NCBI GenBank assembly: GCA_964035575.1
Contig: OZ037842.1
Coordinates: 1,302,001 to 1,366,000, forward strand
Length of the DNA: 64,000 nt
DNA from: Rhynchopus sp. YZ270_cl-10
Lineage: Eukaryota > Euglenozoa > Diplonemea > Diplonemida > Diplonemidae
Direction: 5' to 3'
Part shown: in pieces, positions 21,313-33,015 of the stretch
How the letters are laid out: each line of letters starts with the position of its first letter
How positions within the stretch are numbered: the first letter of the stretch is position 1
The notes under the pieces: model-generated
Databases searched by the model: none
Told to the model about the DNA's origin: nothing
What the model saw: only the letters and a program-made list of their open reading frames with translations
Made by a program: the position numbers and the translations under genes

Positions 21313-22170
21313 GGACATGAAACGGGAAACCAGGTCCAAACAGGATGCATCGTGCGCTGTCTAGATCATAAAAACAAATATAAAAACAAACTAAAACTGT
21401 GACAAAATATTTTTTTCGAGAAAACAGAGAAGAAAAAAAGCTACTCATAACGAAGACTCATAATGTGGTGGTCAGCACCAGCGTTTTTTATTTTTTTATT
21501 TTTTTGAGGGGGTGACTAAGCAGTGAGGTTTAGACCATCTTACATTTTTTCTTTTTCCATTGTTGCTTTTAGTTCCTCCTCTGAGGGATTGCCTTTTGGG
21601 GCACAACCCTGTCTTTTGACATGGTGATTTTTTTTACAGAAGAGAAGAAAAAAAAACGAAAACGGGGCCGTAATGTTTTATTTCTTTATTGCGACCATAT
21701 TTCGATGATTTATGAACGGGGAGAGGGTTTTTTTTTTTTTCACTAGCTCTCAGTAGCGTCTCACTGGCTCTCACAGCCTGTTATGTCGGAGAGATCATAT
21801 ATTACCCCACCCTTCAAGGTGTTGATGTGAACATTTTACATAGTAACATCCTGTGAGGCCTAGTTCGTTTGCGAAGCTTTTTGTATTTTTTTTGTGGGAG
21901 TTCTCATTTACTGGCTCCTTTTGTCATATTTTTTATTTTTGTTTTCTGGCCTGCTTTTTCCCCCTCCCCTATTTAGGTGACTAAGCACAAGAGATTAGCT
22001 TCATCTTACCAGGTTTAGGTCTATGAGCACGATATGCACATTCATCTTTTCAACTTTTTCTTCCTCTTTGACGTAGGTTCCCTACCCCTTCCACCCTACG
22101 CTCACTTTCTATTGTAAGCAGTGGGGTCGGGAGAAGGGAGCAACGTGCTTTTCAATGGGGTATTAAAGGC

Positions 22171-22210
22171 GTGCGCGAGAAGCACATTTTTTTTTTCCAA
22201 GTTTTCTTGT
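22171..22210 (+). repeat. Hairpin repeat, GTGC/GCAC stem
   Basis: GTGC, loop GCGAGAA, GCAC, then TTTTCCAAGTTTTC. A short-stem member of the family. Confidence 0.6.
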
Positions 22211-22216
22211 TTATTA

Positions 22217-22250
22217 AAGTGACTGAGCATCTGAGGCTCAGGTTCGTTGT
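22217..22250 (+). repeat. Hairpin repeat with CTGAGC/GCTCAG stem
   Basis: The stem here is CTGAGC...GCTCAG where most copies have CTAAGC...GCTTAG. The paired A-U to G-C change keeps the helix. It ends exactly where the Mutator-like target duplication begins. Confidence 0.7.
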
Positions 22251-22259
22251 TACATTTTT

Positions 22260-23217
22260 GGGAAAACCTTTATTCGGCTCACAAAAAGTAATTTTTCCAT
22301 CATTCGGCTCACAAAATAAAATTTTTCCATCATTCTATCAAAGTTACTATAATTTTTCCTTCATTCGGCTCACAAAAGTTAATTTTTCCACCATTCTATC
22401 AATATTTTGCCAATTTTTCCATCATTCTATCAAAGTTTTTTTTTTCACTTTTTCGAAGAAATTTTTGCCGCTGGAAAAAAAAAATTGGGTGGTTTTTTGA
22501 GGAAAAATGGGGTCATTTTTTTTGCATTTTTCGAAAAATTTATAGTTCTAGGGTCACAAATTACACACTGTTTGCTAAACATGCAAAGACAAGTGGTCAC
22601 TGGTGCCGAGTTTAACAGCTTGGATGACCTAAAGGAGACGGTAACGTGGCAGTCCTTCATCCTCCACATTTTTCCTTCCGCGTCTCGAACCGCACAGGCA
22701 CCCGAATGACCCTTGTGTGCCGGTTCCTTATGTGCATGGAGGGTGTGTGCGGTGCAAGACGGTGATGGTTGTCGCATCACCCAGCACGAGCGCACCTGCA
22801 CCTCTGACGATCACCCTGTTGCCAACACAGGAATCGTCGGCGCCGTCGCCTCCCGGACCTGCGATAACGTGAGAAGTGTATCAAACTATGGTGCACATAG
22901 TGTGATTGCTGACATGCGTGACCTTCGCCGCAATAAGTCACCTACGAATTTTCCCTCCCACAACCTATAAAAACGGGCAAAAAATCCTACCCAAAAATTT
23001 TTTCCAGCGGAAATATTTCCTCGAAAAAGTGAAAAAAAAAACTTTGATAGAATGATGGAAAAATTGGCAAAATATTGATAGAATGGTGGAAAAATTAACT
23101 TTTGTGAGCCGAATGAAGGAAAAATTATAGTAACTTTGATAGAATGATGGAAAAATTTTATTTTGTGAGCCGAATGATGGAAAAATTACTTTTTGTGAGC
23201 CGAATAAAGGTTTTCCC
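22260..23217. mobile_element. Mutator-like element remnant with ~225-bp TIRs (9-bp TSD)
   Basis: The ends are GGGAAAACCTTTATTCGG and its complement. The TIRs extend about 225 bp (to about 22480, and from about 22990) and are built of TTCGGCTCACAAAA and TTTTTCCATCATTC units. The target duplication TACATTTTT is exact (22251-22259 and 23218-23226). The 9-bp size, long TIRs and the transposase-like remnant inside all point to the Mutator superfamily. Confidence 0.92.
22581..22970 (+). pseudogene. Remnant of MuDR-type transposase N-terminal DNA-binding domain
   Basis: One frame reads GAEFNSLDDLKETV, then after a TGA (22707-22709) CAGSLCAWRVCAV and CRITQHERTC. This resembles the Mutator transposase N-terminal zinc domain, with its GxxFxS...LK, CxxxxCxWRxxA and Ixxx...HxC pattern. 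The rest of a transposase (the catalytic DDE domain) is absent. The in-frame TGA and truncation mark it as non-functional. Confidence 0.6.
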
Positions 23218-23226
23218 TACATTTTT

Positions 23227-24108
23227 TGTTGTTATTCCCCATTCCCATTCAGCATGACACCTACCCTAGCTTGTGTGTCGTGTTGGGCTGCAAAACAAAA
23301 AAGTAACAACGTAAAAAAGTAGAGCACATCCTTGGGTTTCTACACTAATGCAACCAAGTTTTCAAAACAATAATTTGAAATTCATTAGCCTTCGGGTGAC
23401 CCTTGTGTACAGAATCCGTCCTCGGACAGGGTGATTGTCGAAGCTAAAAAAAAAGAAGAAAAAAAACGCACACAACTTTGGGATCGGCATTGAGGTAACA
23501 GAACCAAATGGTAGGCGATTGTCGACCCAAAAAAAAAACCCCCACCCAAAGAGGCCTATTTCTAAAATAGGCCTACAAACCTGTTCAGTCGAGAAACCCA
23601 CCCCACACCCTCCCCTACACACGTTGACTACCAACAGCCTGTAGAGCACACCCCTCTCCCCTACCCAGCTTTTCAAGTATTTAAAACAAAACCCAACTCT
23701 TTTTTTTTTCCACGTGAAAATACACCCCCGTTCTTCCCATTTCACTTAACCGCAAAATATTTTGCGGGTCCTCGCCTTTACACACCTTCCCGAACAAAAA
23801 GCTTCAACTCCTGTGCAAAGCTTTTGGGATCTAGAACCCACCCGCACCCGGGCTGGCTACGACCGTCGTTCAATTTTTACGCACCCGCGCTACACCATGC
23901 TCATGCTCGAACACTATGTTATGCGTGCCAAAATTAGTAACACCTGCTGGGAATGACGTCATCCCCCCTTTCTCCTCTCTCTCTTGCTCTCTCCCATATT
24001 TTTTCCAGACGCATTTTGGTTCTTTACACAACTTCCTCCCCCCTTTTTTGTGTTTTTTGATCTTTCCCCAAATTTTCTTGAAAAAACCTTTTCCGTATCA
24101 GTTGCACA
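23227..24108. other. Intergenic, no gene seen
   Basis: A low-complexity region with poly-A and poly-T and a short stretch ending GGCGATTGTCGAC (about 23510), similar to sequences near 23430, 35300 and 51575. A pyrimidine-rich run ending CAG lies 7 bases before the next start codon. Confidence 0.5.
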
Positions 24109-25317
24109 ATGGAGATCTTTGTGGACCTTTATGGTGAGACCTGCTGCATTCCTATTGAAGCCGCAGACACCTTGCATGACGCTAAGGTCAAAGCCTGTTC
24201 ACACTTTTCCTTATCAACAGAAGGAGCACGCAAGCTTACTCTTGGACACTACGGAAACACACTGGACAAAGATGCACCACTACACGAGCTTTTGGAGCAC
24301 CAGGCGACGTTGACTGCAGTGCATCGGGGGTACCCTGAGCGGGTTGTCAAGAGGACATCTGATGCATTTGGACAACACGATGGTATAGCACGCAGCACGG
24401 ACCTGCTCTCTGCAAGCATTTCCCCTGCATCGTCCACTATTGTCGCCTCTTTTAAGTCCTGCAGGGCGGTGATCTTGGATGGGGACGAACGGCAGGAGAT
24501 CTCTTCCCTTGCGGGGTGGGTCCGGATTGTGCGCATCACGCAATGTGGAAGGTATGTGGTGACAGCGGCGGCAGGGGACTGTGGGATGCTTCGAGTGTGG
24601 AATGTGGACGGCAGGGAGGTGGCAAGGTTTCTTGCACAGAAGCATGAGGTGAATGACTTCTGTTTGTCTCCGGTGGTGGTGTCTGCGGATGGAACAGAGG
24701 GGTTTCGCGTTGTCAGCGCATCCTCGGAGGAGGGTTGTGTTGCTATGTGGCAGGTTTTCCCTTCAACGGATGTTCACAAACCGGCAGTACTGCTTCACAC
24801 AGAACATCTTCGTAGCCAGCCTCCCGTTCTCTCTGGGTTTACTGCAACGTCGACGGTGCTTGCAGTGTCGCCAGGGTTCTCGACGTTGGTTGTATCGGAG
24901 ACGCTGTCACAGAAGGTTTCGGTCTTCAATGTGGGGTCGGAGATGCGTCTGTCGTCATACCTCTCAGGGCATACGGATGAGGTGTCGTGCATGGCGTTCT
25001 CACAGGATGGTGCCGTGCTTCTCTCTGGAGGGTTAGACAAACTCATTGGTGTATGGGATATGAGTGCAGAGGGAACGTTGTGCAAAGGAATGATGTCTGG
25101 GCACAACGACGCAGTGTCGGGTCTGGCTGTCTCGGAGTGCGGGGAATTTGGCTTCTCGGGGTGTCTTGACGGAACGGTGGGGGTATGGTGTATGAGGGAG
25201 TGTGCAAGCCTCTGTCTCGTCAAAGAGCACTCTGCCCGTATAGTTCAAATCCTGGCGCTCCCTTCGGAGCGTTTCATCTCGTTAGATTGTGCTGGGAATA
25301 TGATCGAGTGGGGGTGA
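24109..25317 (+). CDS. Ubiquitin-like + WD40 protein A
   Basis: A single-exon, 402-residue protein. Residues 1-75 look like a beta-grasp ubiquitin-like domain (MEIFVDLYG start, a DAKVKA helix region, LTLGHYGNTLDKDAPL turn). The rest is WD40 blades ending in VWNVDG, VWDMSAEG, VWCMRE and similar, consistent with one propeller. Blades with Leu-Ser-Gly-His-type starts (LSGHTDEVSCMAFSQDG, MSGHNDAVSGLAVSECG) are clear near residues 285-370. The function is unknown; such proteins are usually scaffolds. A paralogue with the same layout is at 61179-62285. The ATG is in context GCACAATG. Confidence 0.85.
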   Translation: MEIFVDLYGETCCIPIEAADTLHDAKVKACSHFSLSTEGARKLTLGHYGNTLDKDAPLHELLEHQATLTAVHRGYPERVVKRTSDAFGQHDGIARSTDLLSASISPASSTIVASFKSCRAVILDGDERQEISSLAGWVRIVRITQCGRYVVTAAAGDCGMLRVWNVDGREVARFLAQKHEVNDFCLSPVVVSADGTEGFRVVSASSEEGCVAMWQVFPSTDVHKPAVLLHTEHLRSQPPVLSGFTATSTVLAVSPGFSTLVVSETLSQKVSVFNVGSEMRLSSYLSGHTDEVSCMAFSQDGAVLLSGGLDKLIGVWDMSAEGTLCKGMMSGHNDAVSGLAVSECGEFGFSGCLDGTVGVWCMRECASLCLVKEHSARIVQILALPSERFISLDCAGNMIEWG

Positions 25318-25984
25318 AATGAAGTGGAAGCCTGTCTGCAGAGTTGCACCGTATTTTCAAAATTAGGTGTCGTTCGCTTCTTTTACAAGAAGATTGGGAC
25401 GAAAGTAATTTAAAAAAAAGGTGGGCAAAATTGTAGACCCTATGTTACTCACGAAGGTGGGTGGCATAGGTGATTTGTCTAGTGTGAAAAGCTCTTGTTA
25501 TAATATATTATCTTAATGTGGGCAATGTTGTGTTGCCAACTCTATACCTTTCCTCTCAAAGTGCTAGAGATATGCCGAAGCACAAAATAGAAAAAACAGT
25601 TAACTTAACTCTAGTTTTGTCGGTCCAATTAGAGTCTAATGGCCTATTAGGGTTTTATTAGAGTTTCGAAAACTTAACAGTAACTTAACAGTAATAACAA
25701 GAGTGCATCATCCCCTGTTCCCATATTTATCTACGGACCACTTTGTGGGTTTGCGGGTTCACGTCCCACGGCTGGCCAGGGAAGAGATATTCTAGTGGGC
25801 CCCACCCTTTGCATGAGATCGACTGAGATGCGTTTTAGCACGGTTCAACTATTTATCCCTCCCCCCATCTCCCGATCACTATGACACATAAAAACCTTTT
25901 TGTCAGCCTACACAATCCTCCCACCCCATTCGCTTTACACATTTTCTCCTTCCCCTTCCCCCTTCCCGCTTTTCTCCAACAAAA
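25318..25984. other. Intergenic, no gene seen
   Basis: At 25600-25690 there are scattered AATTAGAGTCTAAT motifs like those at the ends of the 18342-type transposon, probably a decayed fragment. The last 80 bases are pyrimidine-rich leader. Confidence 0.5.
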
Positions 25985-26998
25985 ATGCTTCGAGGCTTGT
26001 CTCCCACATCTTCTGTTTATGTAAATGACGAAAGCTCTTTACGATGTGAAGTCCTCCGGGATGTGTCTGAAGGGGACATTAAAGGGTTGGCAAGAAACCG
26101 GGTGATGCTCTGGCAGGATTCTATTGACCAGGATGAGAGTGACAACCCACACACCTTCGAACGGGGTGAGAACGTACAAGGGGACTGGACCTCGCATCTG
26201 TCACTCACCGTTTACATTGTCGGTCAAATTATCGGTTTATGGGTAATATTTACGCGAGAAAACTACCTATCTGTGGCACTCTTCCCCGCAGTACACCATC
26301 CCACACCCCATGTATACTCAGCACCCCATCCGGAACATGCTGCAAGATTGTATATTACACTATCATTTCTTGCCTTAGTCATAATAACAGATTTGTTGTA
26401 TATAAATCTTGTTTATTCCGATCCTGGTTTTGTAGATTGGGAGCAGGTTGAAAAAACGGAGGGCGAATATAAACCGAGGAATACCGATCCGGATATTTAT
26501 TGTGAATATTGTGATGGATCGCGTCCGATGCGGTCGAGACATTGTCATTACTGTAAACGATGCGTTTGTAAGTATGACCACCACTGCTTTTGGATTTATA
26601 ATTGTGTGGGCGCGGGGAACCAGAGGAGGTTTGTGGTGTTGCTGTTTTTGCTGTTTGCGTGCGCAGTGTGGGGGAACCATGCGGTGTGGTGCAGCTACAC
26701 TAGCACAACAGATCCGCAAGCGATAAAGGTGGATGCAGTGCAGGAGAGCAAAAACATCCTCCCTATGGTTGCACACTTCCTCGGAATCCCCTCAATGGTC
26801 TTTATCTTCGTTGTCGCGCTCTGCCAAGTCGCCATTGTAATGACCAACATAACCTCCTACGAATTCAGCAAGCGTGAACGTATCCACTACCTGAAAACCC
26901 TTTCCCCCAACGACCCCTCACCCTTCCACGAAGGAGTCATGACAAACCTGACCACCTTCATAAGTGGAAACGATATTCACAAATATAGCGAAGTTTAG
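25985..26998 (+). CDS. DHHC-type protein S-acyltransferase
   Basis: Transfers palmitate to cysteines of membrane-associated proteins, usually at the Golgi or plasma membrane. Intronless, 337 residues. There are four predicted membrane segments, near residues 75-97, 119-141, 215-232 and 258-282. The cysteine-rich domain lies between segments 2 and 3: CEYCDGSRPMRSRHCHYCKRC, then the catalytic DHHC in KYDHHCFWIYNCVG. After the last segment NITSYEF is a degenerate TTxE motif. The layout and length are normal for the family, and all zinc and catalytic residues are present. Confidence 0.95.
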   Translation: MLRGLSPTSSVYVNDESSLRCEVLRDVSEGDIKGLARNRVMLWQDSIDQDESDNPHTFERGENVQGDWTSHLSLTVYIVGQIIGLWVIFTRENYLSVALFPAVHHPTPHVYSAPHPEHAARLYITLSFLALVIITDLLYINLVYSDPGFVDWEQVEKTEGEYKPRNTDPDIYCEYCDGSRPMRSRHCHYCKRCVCKYDHHCFWIYNCVGAGNQRRFVVLLFLLFACAVWGNHAVWCSYTSTTDPQAIKVDAVQESKNILPMVAHFLGIPSMVFIFVVALCQVAIVMTNITSYEFSKRERIHYLKTLSPNDPSPFHEGVMTNLTTFISGNDIHKYSEV

Positions 26999-27241
26999 TC
27001 TTTTTGGGGGGGGAGAATTAGATAGATTGGCGATACCAATTTTTTTCAATTTTTTTTGGGGGGGTAAAAAAGGGTCTTTGGGCGATGGGGGAGGTCTTTT
27101 TTATATTATGTTCCAGCATGGACCATGCAATAAGCTGAAATTGATACAAATAAAAGCATCAATTCATACTTTATTCTCCCCTTTTTTTCTTCCTCTCCCC
27201 TTCCCCTCCTTCAATTTCCTCAGAAAAATAATACACACGCC

Positions 27242-28483
27242 ATGCCTGCCAAAGCAAAGAGTGGAGGTGGACAGAAAAAGAAGGCGTATGGATCGAAAAA
27301 GAATGTACGTGGAACTATGAAGCGCAGAATCACTGCGGATAAGGGGAAGAAGAAGGACTTTGTGCGGGCAAGCTCGAAGAAGCTGACACCCTGGGAGAAG
27401 GGAGGGGCACGCATCAAGAAGAACAACGACGCGCTCCCTACCGACCCAGCTTTGCTGAAGAAGTATGAAGACAAAATCCCTAAGAGCATGAGACGATTCA
27501 TGCAGTGGATGAACTCTGATGCAAAACGTGAGATGGACGAGCGGGACGCAGCTGCAGCTGGCAAGCCTGCCCCCACCACCTCTACCTCTGTTCTCATTGA
27601 CGACGCCGACGAAAAAGCTGAACAAAAGAAGAAACAAAAGAAGCTGCGACGCTCCAAGCACCTCCCCCCTGTTGCCTCCACTCCCACCCCCACCCCCACC
27701 CCTACCCCCACCGAAGTGGTCACCAAAAAACCCGACCGCATCAACCACGCACGCTCCCTCATGGACCTTGTCGCCGAGGCAAACACTTCCTCTGAGGTGT
27801 TGGTCCCCGATGGGATTGTCTCTTCCGCAGGCAACAACGTGCCGCATAGTACCTACAGTAGAGGGTCCTTCACGACAATGCAGCGGAAGAGAAAGGCAAC
27901 GTCGAGCGGGAAGGCAAATAAAAAGAGAAAAACAGTGGAGGACGATGATATGGAGGATATGGAGATATTGACGGACGATGAGGCGCAGATTAACCTTGCT
28001 GAGGACAATGCGCCGGTGGTAGATTCGCATGACGTTACAAAACCTTTGGATGACCACCAAGAAAAGGTAAACGCAACCGGAATCCACGATTGGTCTCAGC
28101 TCAACGCAAACAAACCCCGATTTGGGGAGCAAGCCCAAGCACCTCCCACCCTCGCAGCGCCAAAGGAGAAGCGTTCCCTCATGCCCGACCACATCAAGCG
28201 CAAATCCCTTCAAGAAATGATGACCCGACTCGCCGAAGGGGGTCCCGCCGAAGTTCACGACAAGGTTATCAAAGAGGCAGGTTCACGTCGTTCAGAAGGC
28301 GAAGACAACTTCCTTGCCATGCAACAAGCTGCAAGAGACCAATACGCTGCCTTCAAGAAAAGGGACTATCAAAAAAAGCAGGCAGAGCTCAAAGCTGCGC
28401 AGGCAAAACCAAAGACACGCTCCGCAAAAAGAAAGGCAAACGCGACCGACCATTCTCGCGAAGTGCGTGATTTTGCGGGGTAG
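27242..28483 (+). CDS. Lysine-rich, probably nuclear/nucleolar protein of unknown function
   Basis: Intronless, 413 residues. The N-terminal 65 residues are very basic (GGGQKKKAYGSKKNVRG). A short conserved-looking block KIPKSMRRFMQWMNSDAKRE follows. The centre has a Thr-Pro dipeptide run (near residues 143-155), a bipartite-type nuclear signal (KRKATSSGKANKKRK) and an acidic stretch. The C-terminus is basic coiled coil. No domain is recognised. It may be a ribosome-assembly or chromatin factor, which is a guess from composition only. Stop is TAG. Confidence 0.75.
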   Translation: MPAKAKSGGGQKKKAYGSKKNVRGTMKRRITADKGKKKDFVRASSKKLTPWEKGGARIKKNNDALPTDPALLKKYEDKIPKSMRRFMQWMNSDAKREMDERDAAAAGKPAPTTSTSVLIDDADEKAEQKKKQKKLRRSKHLPPVASTPTPTPTPTPTEVVTKKPDRINHARSLMDLVAEANTSSEVLVPDGIVSSAGNNVPHSTYSRGSFTTMQRKRKATSSGKANKKRKTVEDDDMEDMEILTDDEAQINLAEDNAPVVDSHDVTKPLDDHQEKVNATGIHDWSQLNANKPRFGEQAQAPPTLAAPKEKRSLMPDHIKRKSLQEMMTRLAEGGPAEVHDKVIKEAGSRRSEGEDNFLAMQQAARDQYAAFKKRDYQKKQAELKAAQAKPKTRSAKRKANATDHSREVRDFAG

Positions 28484-28816
28484 AAGAGAGCAGGGAGATG
28501 GGAGAATGGAGAATGGAGCATGGATTATCTTCATGCAACCTGAATTGGATGGGGGGGGATTAGGGATGGAATATCAATTGGTATTAGAAAATCAGGCGGG
28601 GGGGTTGGGAGGGTGGGAGGGGTGGGAGGGTGGGGGGGTCAAAGCATCAAAGTCAGTTGGAGGTAAAGAAAATATTCCTTTTTTGTATTTTGTTGTTGTT
28701 TTCTTTTGAACCAAACACATTATCAACGCAGGAGACACAAAGCAAAGAGTTCTGAATAAGAATTGCTAAAAGTAAGAACAGAATAAAACACATCTAAGTA
28801 GACTTATCTTTCCGAG
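28484..28816. other. Intergenic, G-rich
   Basis: No gene is visible. 28548-28640 is a G-rich run (repeated GGGGGG and GGGTGGGAGGG), potentially quadruplex-forming. Confidence 0.6.
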
Positions 28817-30351
28817 ATGACAGTTGGAACAGTTGTGGACGATGAGGTATGCTGGCCCTTCACCCCTCGCGCGAAGTTCTGTTGTGCTCATGTCCTCATT
28901 AAGTATCACTCCTTCGGGTTGCGGTCTTTGCGAAGGCGTGTGTATCTCAAATAATTCGCTTCATCTTTCAAAAAAACATCTCAACCTTCTTGGGTGACTG
29001 AACATGGCGTAGCAATAACACAAAACGACTGATGAATAAACCAAAGAATAATGTAATCAGACTAAACATGGCGTACCAACATTTCTCTTTTTTTTTGTAA
29101 TTCTATTAGAATCTAAGACCCTACCCACCCCCTTCTGCACAGGAGAGCGTTTACCGCCTCATCCCCGTAGAGGAATCCACAGTCGTGAAGAAGGCGATGT
29201 ACCGTTCCAAGCACAACCACCACGTATGCACACACTAACCCACCCCACGGTCTCAAAATTGACCCTGTTTAGGTGACTAGCCAAGGCTTAGTAGGGGTCG
29301 TCGTACACTTTCTTAAAGGTTCCTAAGTGTAGGTTCATCTGTTTATTTTGTATCAAAACACCTTCGAAAAGGGGTTCACTTCAAACACCCTCCAGGCACC
29401 GCCAAGCTACTCGACCTTCGGCACCACCGGGACAAGCAAACGTGTTGGCAACCCGAGTGGAGGTGACCAAGACTTTGACAGCGGCGGCGGCAAGCACAAG
29501 GCAAAGAAGGCGTTCTCCTCGATAGGCCACAGCGTTGGTGTTGGGGTCACGCCGTCGGGGTTTTTGAAGAAGACAAACCCCTCCCTTCCTGACCCTGCAA
29601 AGTTTTCGCGCAGCGACAATGCGAAGAGGCCGTCTGTTCCGAAATGCACTGACAAGCCTGTCCTGGGTCTGACCACCGACAAAAACTTTGTAGTCTCCAA
29701 CGCAGTAGACACCATCCTCGCACCACCAAAGAACGCAACCCACGAGCAAAAGAACATGACCAGCAAACGCGGCTACGGCAGTGCCCCGAACTACCTGAAG
29801 AAGATCAAAGAGGAGCTGAGCAAAGAGAAGACCATTCAGTCGCAGGCGCAAGAAGCCTCGTCCGCCCCCAAGGACCCACACCTCCGCCTTCTCACAGGGG
29901 AAGAGCGAAAAGCGCTTCTCGCTTCGCTCAAGGCAAAGTGGCACCAGCTGAACCAAAGCTACCAGTCCCTCACCTTCTCCATGGATACTGTGACAAAAGT
30001 AGGTCGCAAGGAGACCCAAGAAACGGAGCTTGACCGTCTTGAGAAAGCCATGAACAAGCTCAGCAGCAAGTATGTGTTTTTTTTAAAGTGTCTTAAGAGC
30101 ACCTTGCAGTGTGTTAGGGTTGTCAAATGAGCGGAGCCCTTGGGTTTTCTTGGGGCGTGTGGGGTGCACGGTTCGCAGGGTTTGTCTGTCCCGCACCTCT
30201 TTCCTTCTTCTTTTATTGTAAAAAAAAAATTGTACCATTTTTGATAACTTCTTACAGACGATGCGTGTTCGTGTATGATGATATATCTGTTGGCTTCGAC
30301 GCCCTCGGCATTGTCGGCTGTGAACCCAGACTTGCAGGGACTTTAAAATAA
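28817..30351 (+). CDS. ENKUR: Enkurin (four exons)
   Basis: Enkurin is an axonemal protein (CFAP106) of the doublet microtubule, so the organism should build a flagellum. Exons: 28817-28846, 29143-29223, 29372-30069 and 30258-30351, giving 300 residues (human form 256). The N-terminal ESVYRLIP block in exon 2 and the KPVLGLTTDKNFVVSNAVDTI block match the family. The C-terminal enkurin domain has YLKKIKEEL, LTGEERKALLASLKAKW and RKETQETELDRLEKAM. Exon 4 supplies the end (KRCVFVYDD...). Three introns start GTATGC, GTATGC and GTATGT. Exon 1 (ten codons) rests on a good splice site and phase only. Confidence 0.9.
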
Positions 30352-30964
30352 GATGGGAAAATAAAAAGGGAAATTAACAGTTACAAAAAAACCCACCTTT
30401 TTTTTGGTAGCTTTTCTAAGCAAAACCAATGTGGGAGATCACACGACCTTTTTTTTTTCATTTTCCTCTTTCTATTACCAGTGAGTAAAATATACACAAG
30501 CGTTTCGTGGTGAGGAAGCTTGGTTCCACCCACCCCATACCACCCATCCCTTTCTACACTTCTTCGAGGTGGCGAGGGTCTACGCTTTTACACTCTTTTT
30601 TTCTCTTTTTCTCTTCCATTTTTTTGACCCGGTCTCCCTCTTTCCTTTTCTCTTTATGTTTGTGGTCGGGGACGCTTTACTACACAAAAAAAAAAAGGGG
30701 GTGTGCTCAGTTTTTAATTATTTGAGTCTGCGGATGATGCACTGAAAGCTCATAGTTTGGATAGTCGGTTTTTTCGTGATGGCGTAATGTCATAGCGTTG
30801 GCTGTGGGTCAAACATCTTACATCAAGACCACTCTATCAACGATGGTAATGGCACCCTGTGAACTGGAAGGTGTGTCTGTATACGCTGCTAGCTGGACGG
30901 GAGTAAAACCTCCTTGGGGCTACACAACAGAACAGAGCTTCCCTTAGAAGCAACACAGTACACA
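30352..30964. other. Intergenic, no gene seen
   Basis: Poly-A/T runs and a leader whose last bases (AGAAGCAACACA...ACAATG) match those before the gene at 9239. The shared leader supports common origin of the two secreted-protein genes. Confidence 0.5.
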
Positions 30965-31438
30965 ATGTTGCGTGCCTATGTGGCGATGCTGTGCTTCGTG
31001 TGTGTGAATGCGACACCAACAGGCCTGAAATACCCTTGCAATGGTTGCACAGAACTGAATACTACTACTGGGAACGTGACTTACGCGAATGTCACGGTTT
31101 CCACTCAGGGCGCAGTGTGTTGGCACATTGCGTGCGACAAGGAGGTTGTGGTGACGTTTACCTCCTGGAATATGGACGACACGAATTTGCTCCTTTACGA
31201 ATCGCTCGGGTATGATGACTACTACCATTTGTACGCAACGTTGTACTATTGGGCTGATTTTCCAAAAGGTCCTTATGTGCTGAAGGGTTCGGCGTTTTTG
31301 CAGTTGTATGAACAGTACTCCACGAGACGCTACTCAAGCTTTGCACTCAGCTATGTGTGTCAGAGTGCACCACCACCAACACCGCCTACCACTGATGCTC
31401 TTGCTGTCAAACCAGAACACAAAATCAACCAAACATAG
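30965..31438 (+). CDS. Small secreted protein, one CUB-like domain related to 9239-11812
   Basis: 157 residues. A signal peptide (MLRAYVAMLCFVCVNA) is followed by one domain with the same markers as the large protein: LNTTTGNVTYA, CWHIACDKEVVVTF, VLKGSAFLQL and YVCQSAPPP. It then has a short Pro/Thr tail (PTPPTTDA) and stops with no membrane segment or GPI-like hydrophobic end. It is probably secreted. CWHIACDKEV is nearly identical to repeat 3 of the large protein, so it could be a decoy or single-module relative. The function is not known. Confidence 0.85.
   Translation: MLRAYVAMLCFVCVNATPTGLKYPCNGCTELNTTTGNVTYANVTVSTQGAVCWHIACDKEVVVTFTSWNMDDTNLLLYESLGYDDYYHLYATLYYWADFPKGPYVLKGSAFLQLYEQYSTRRYSSFALSYVCQSAPPPTPPTTDALAVKPEHKINQT

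Positions 31439-33015
<1,577 letters not shown>

Larger units (their letters stand above)
21313..22250. other. Intergenic with a cluster of hairpin repeats
   Basis: No gene is visible. Copies of the ACGAGAG-type hairpin family lie at 21511-21547, 21975-22010, 22024-22060, 22171-22210 and 22217-22250. Poly-T runs are frequent. Confidence 0.6.

Noticed and set aside
9851..22709. TGA reassigned to tryptophan
   Set aside because: TGG is used throughout, and several conserved proteins end at TGA (48957, 49869). Three in-frame TGAs occur only in repeat- or transposon-type genes.
25700..26000. Possible tRNA gene
   Set aside because: No cloverleaf with A/B boxes could be drawn; the sequence reads as leader.
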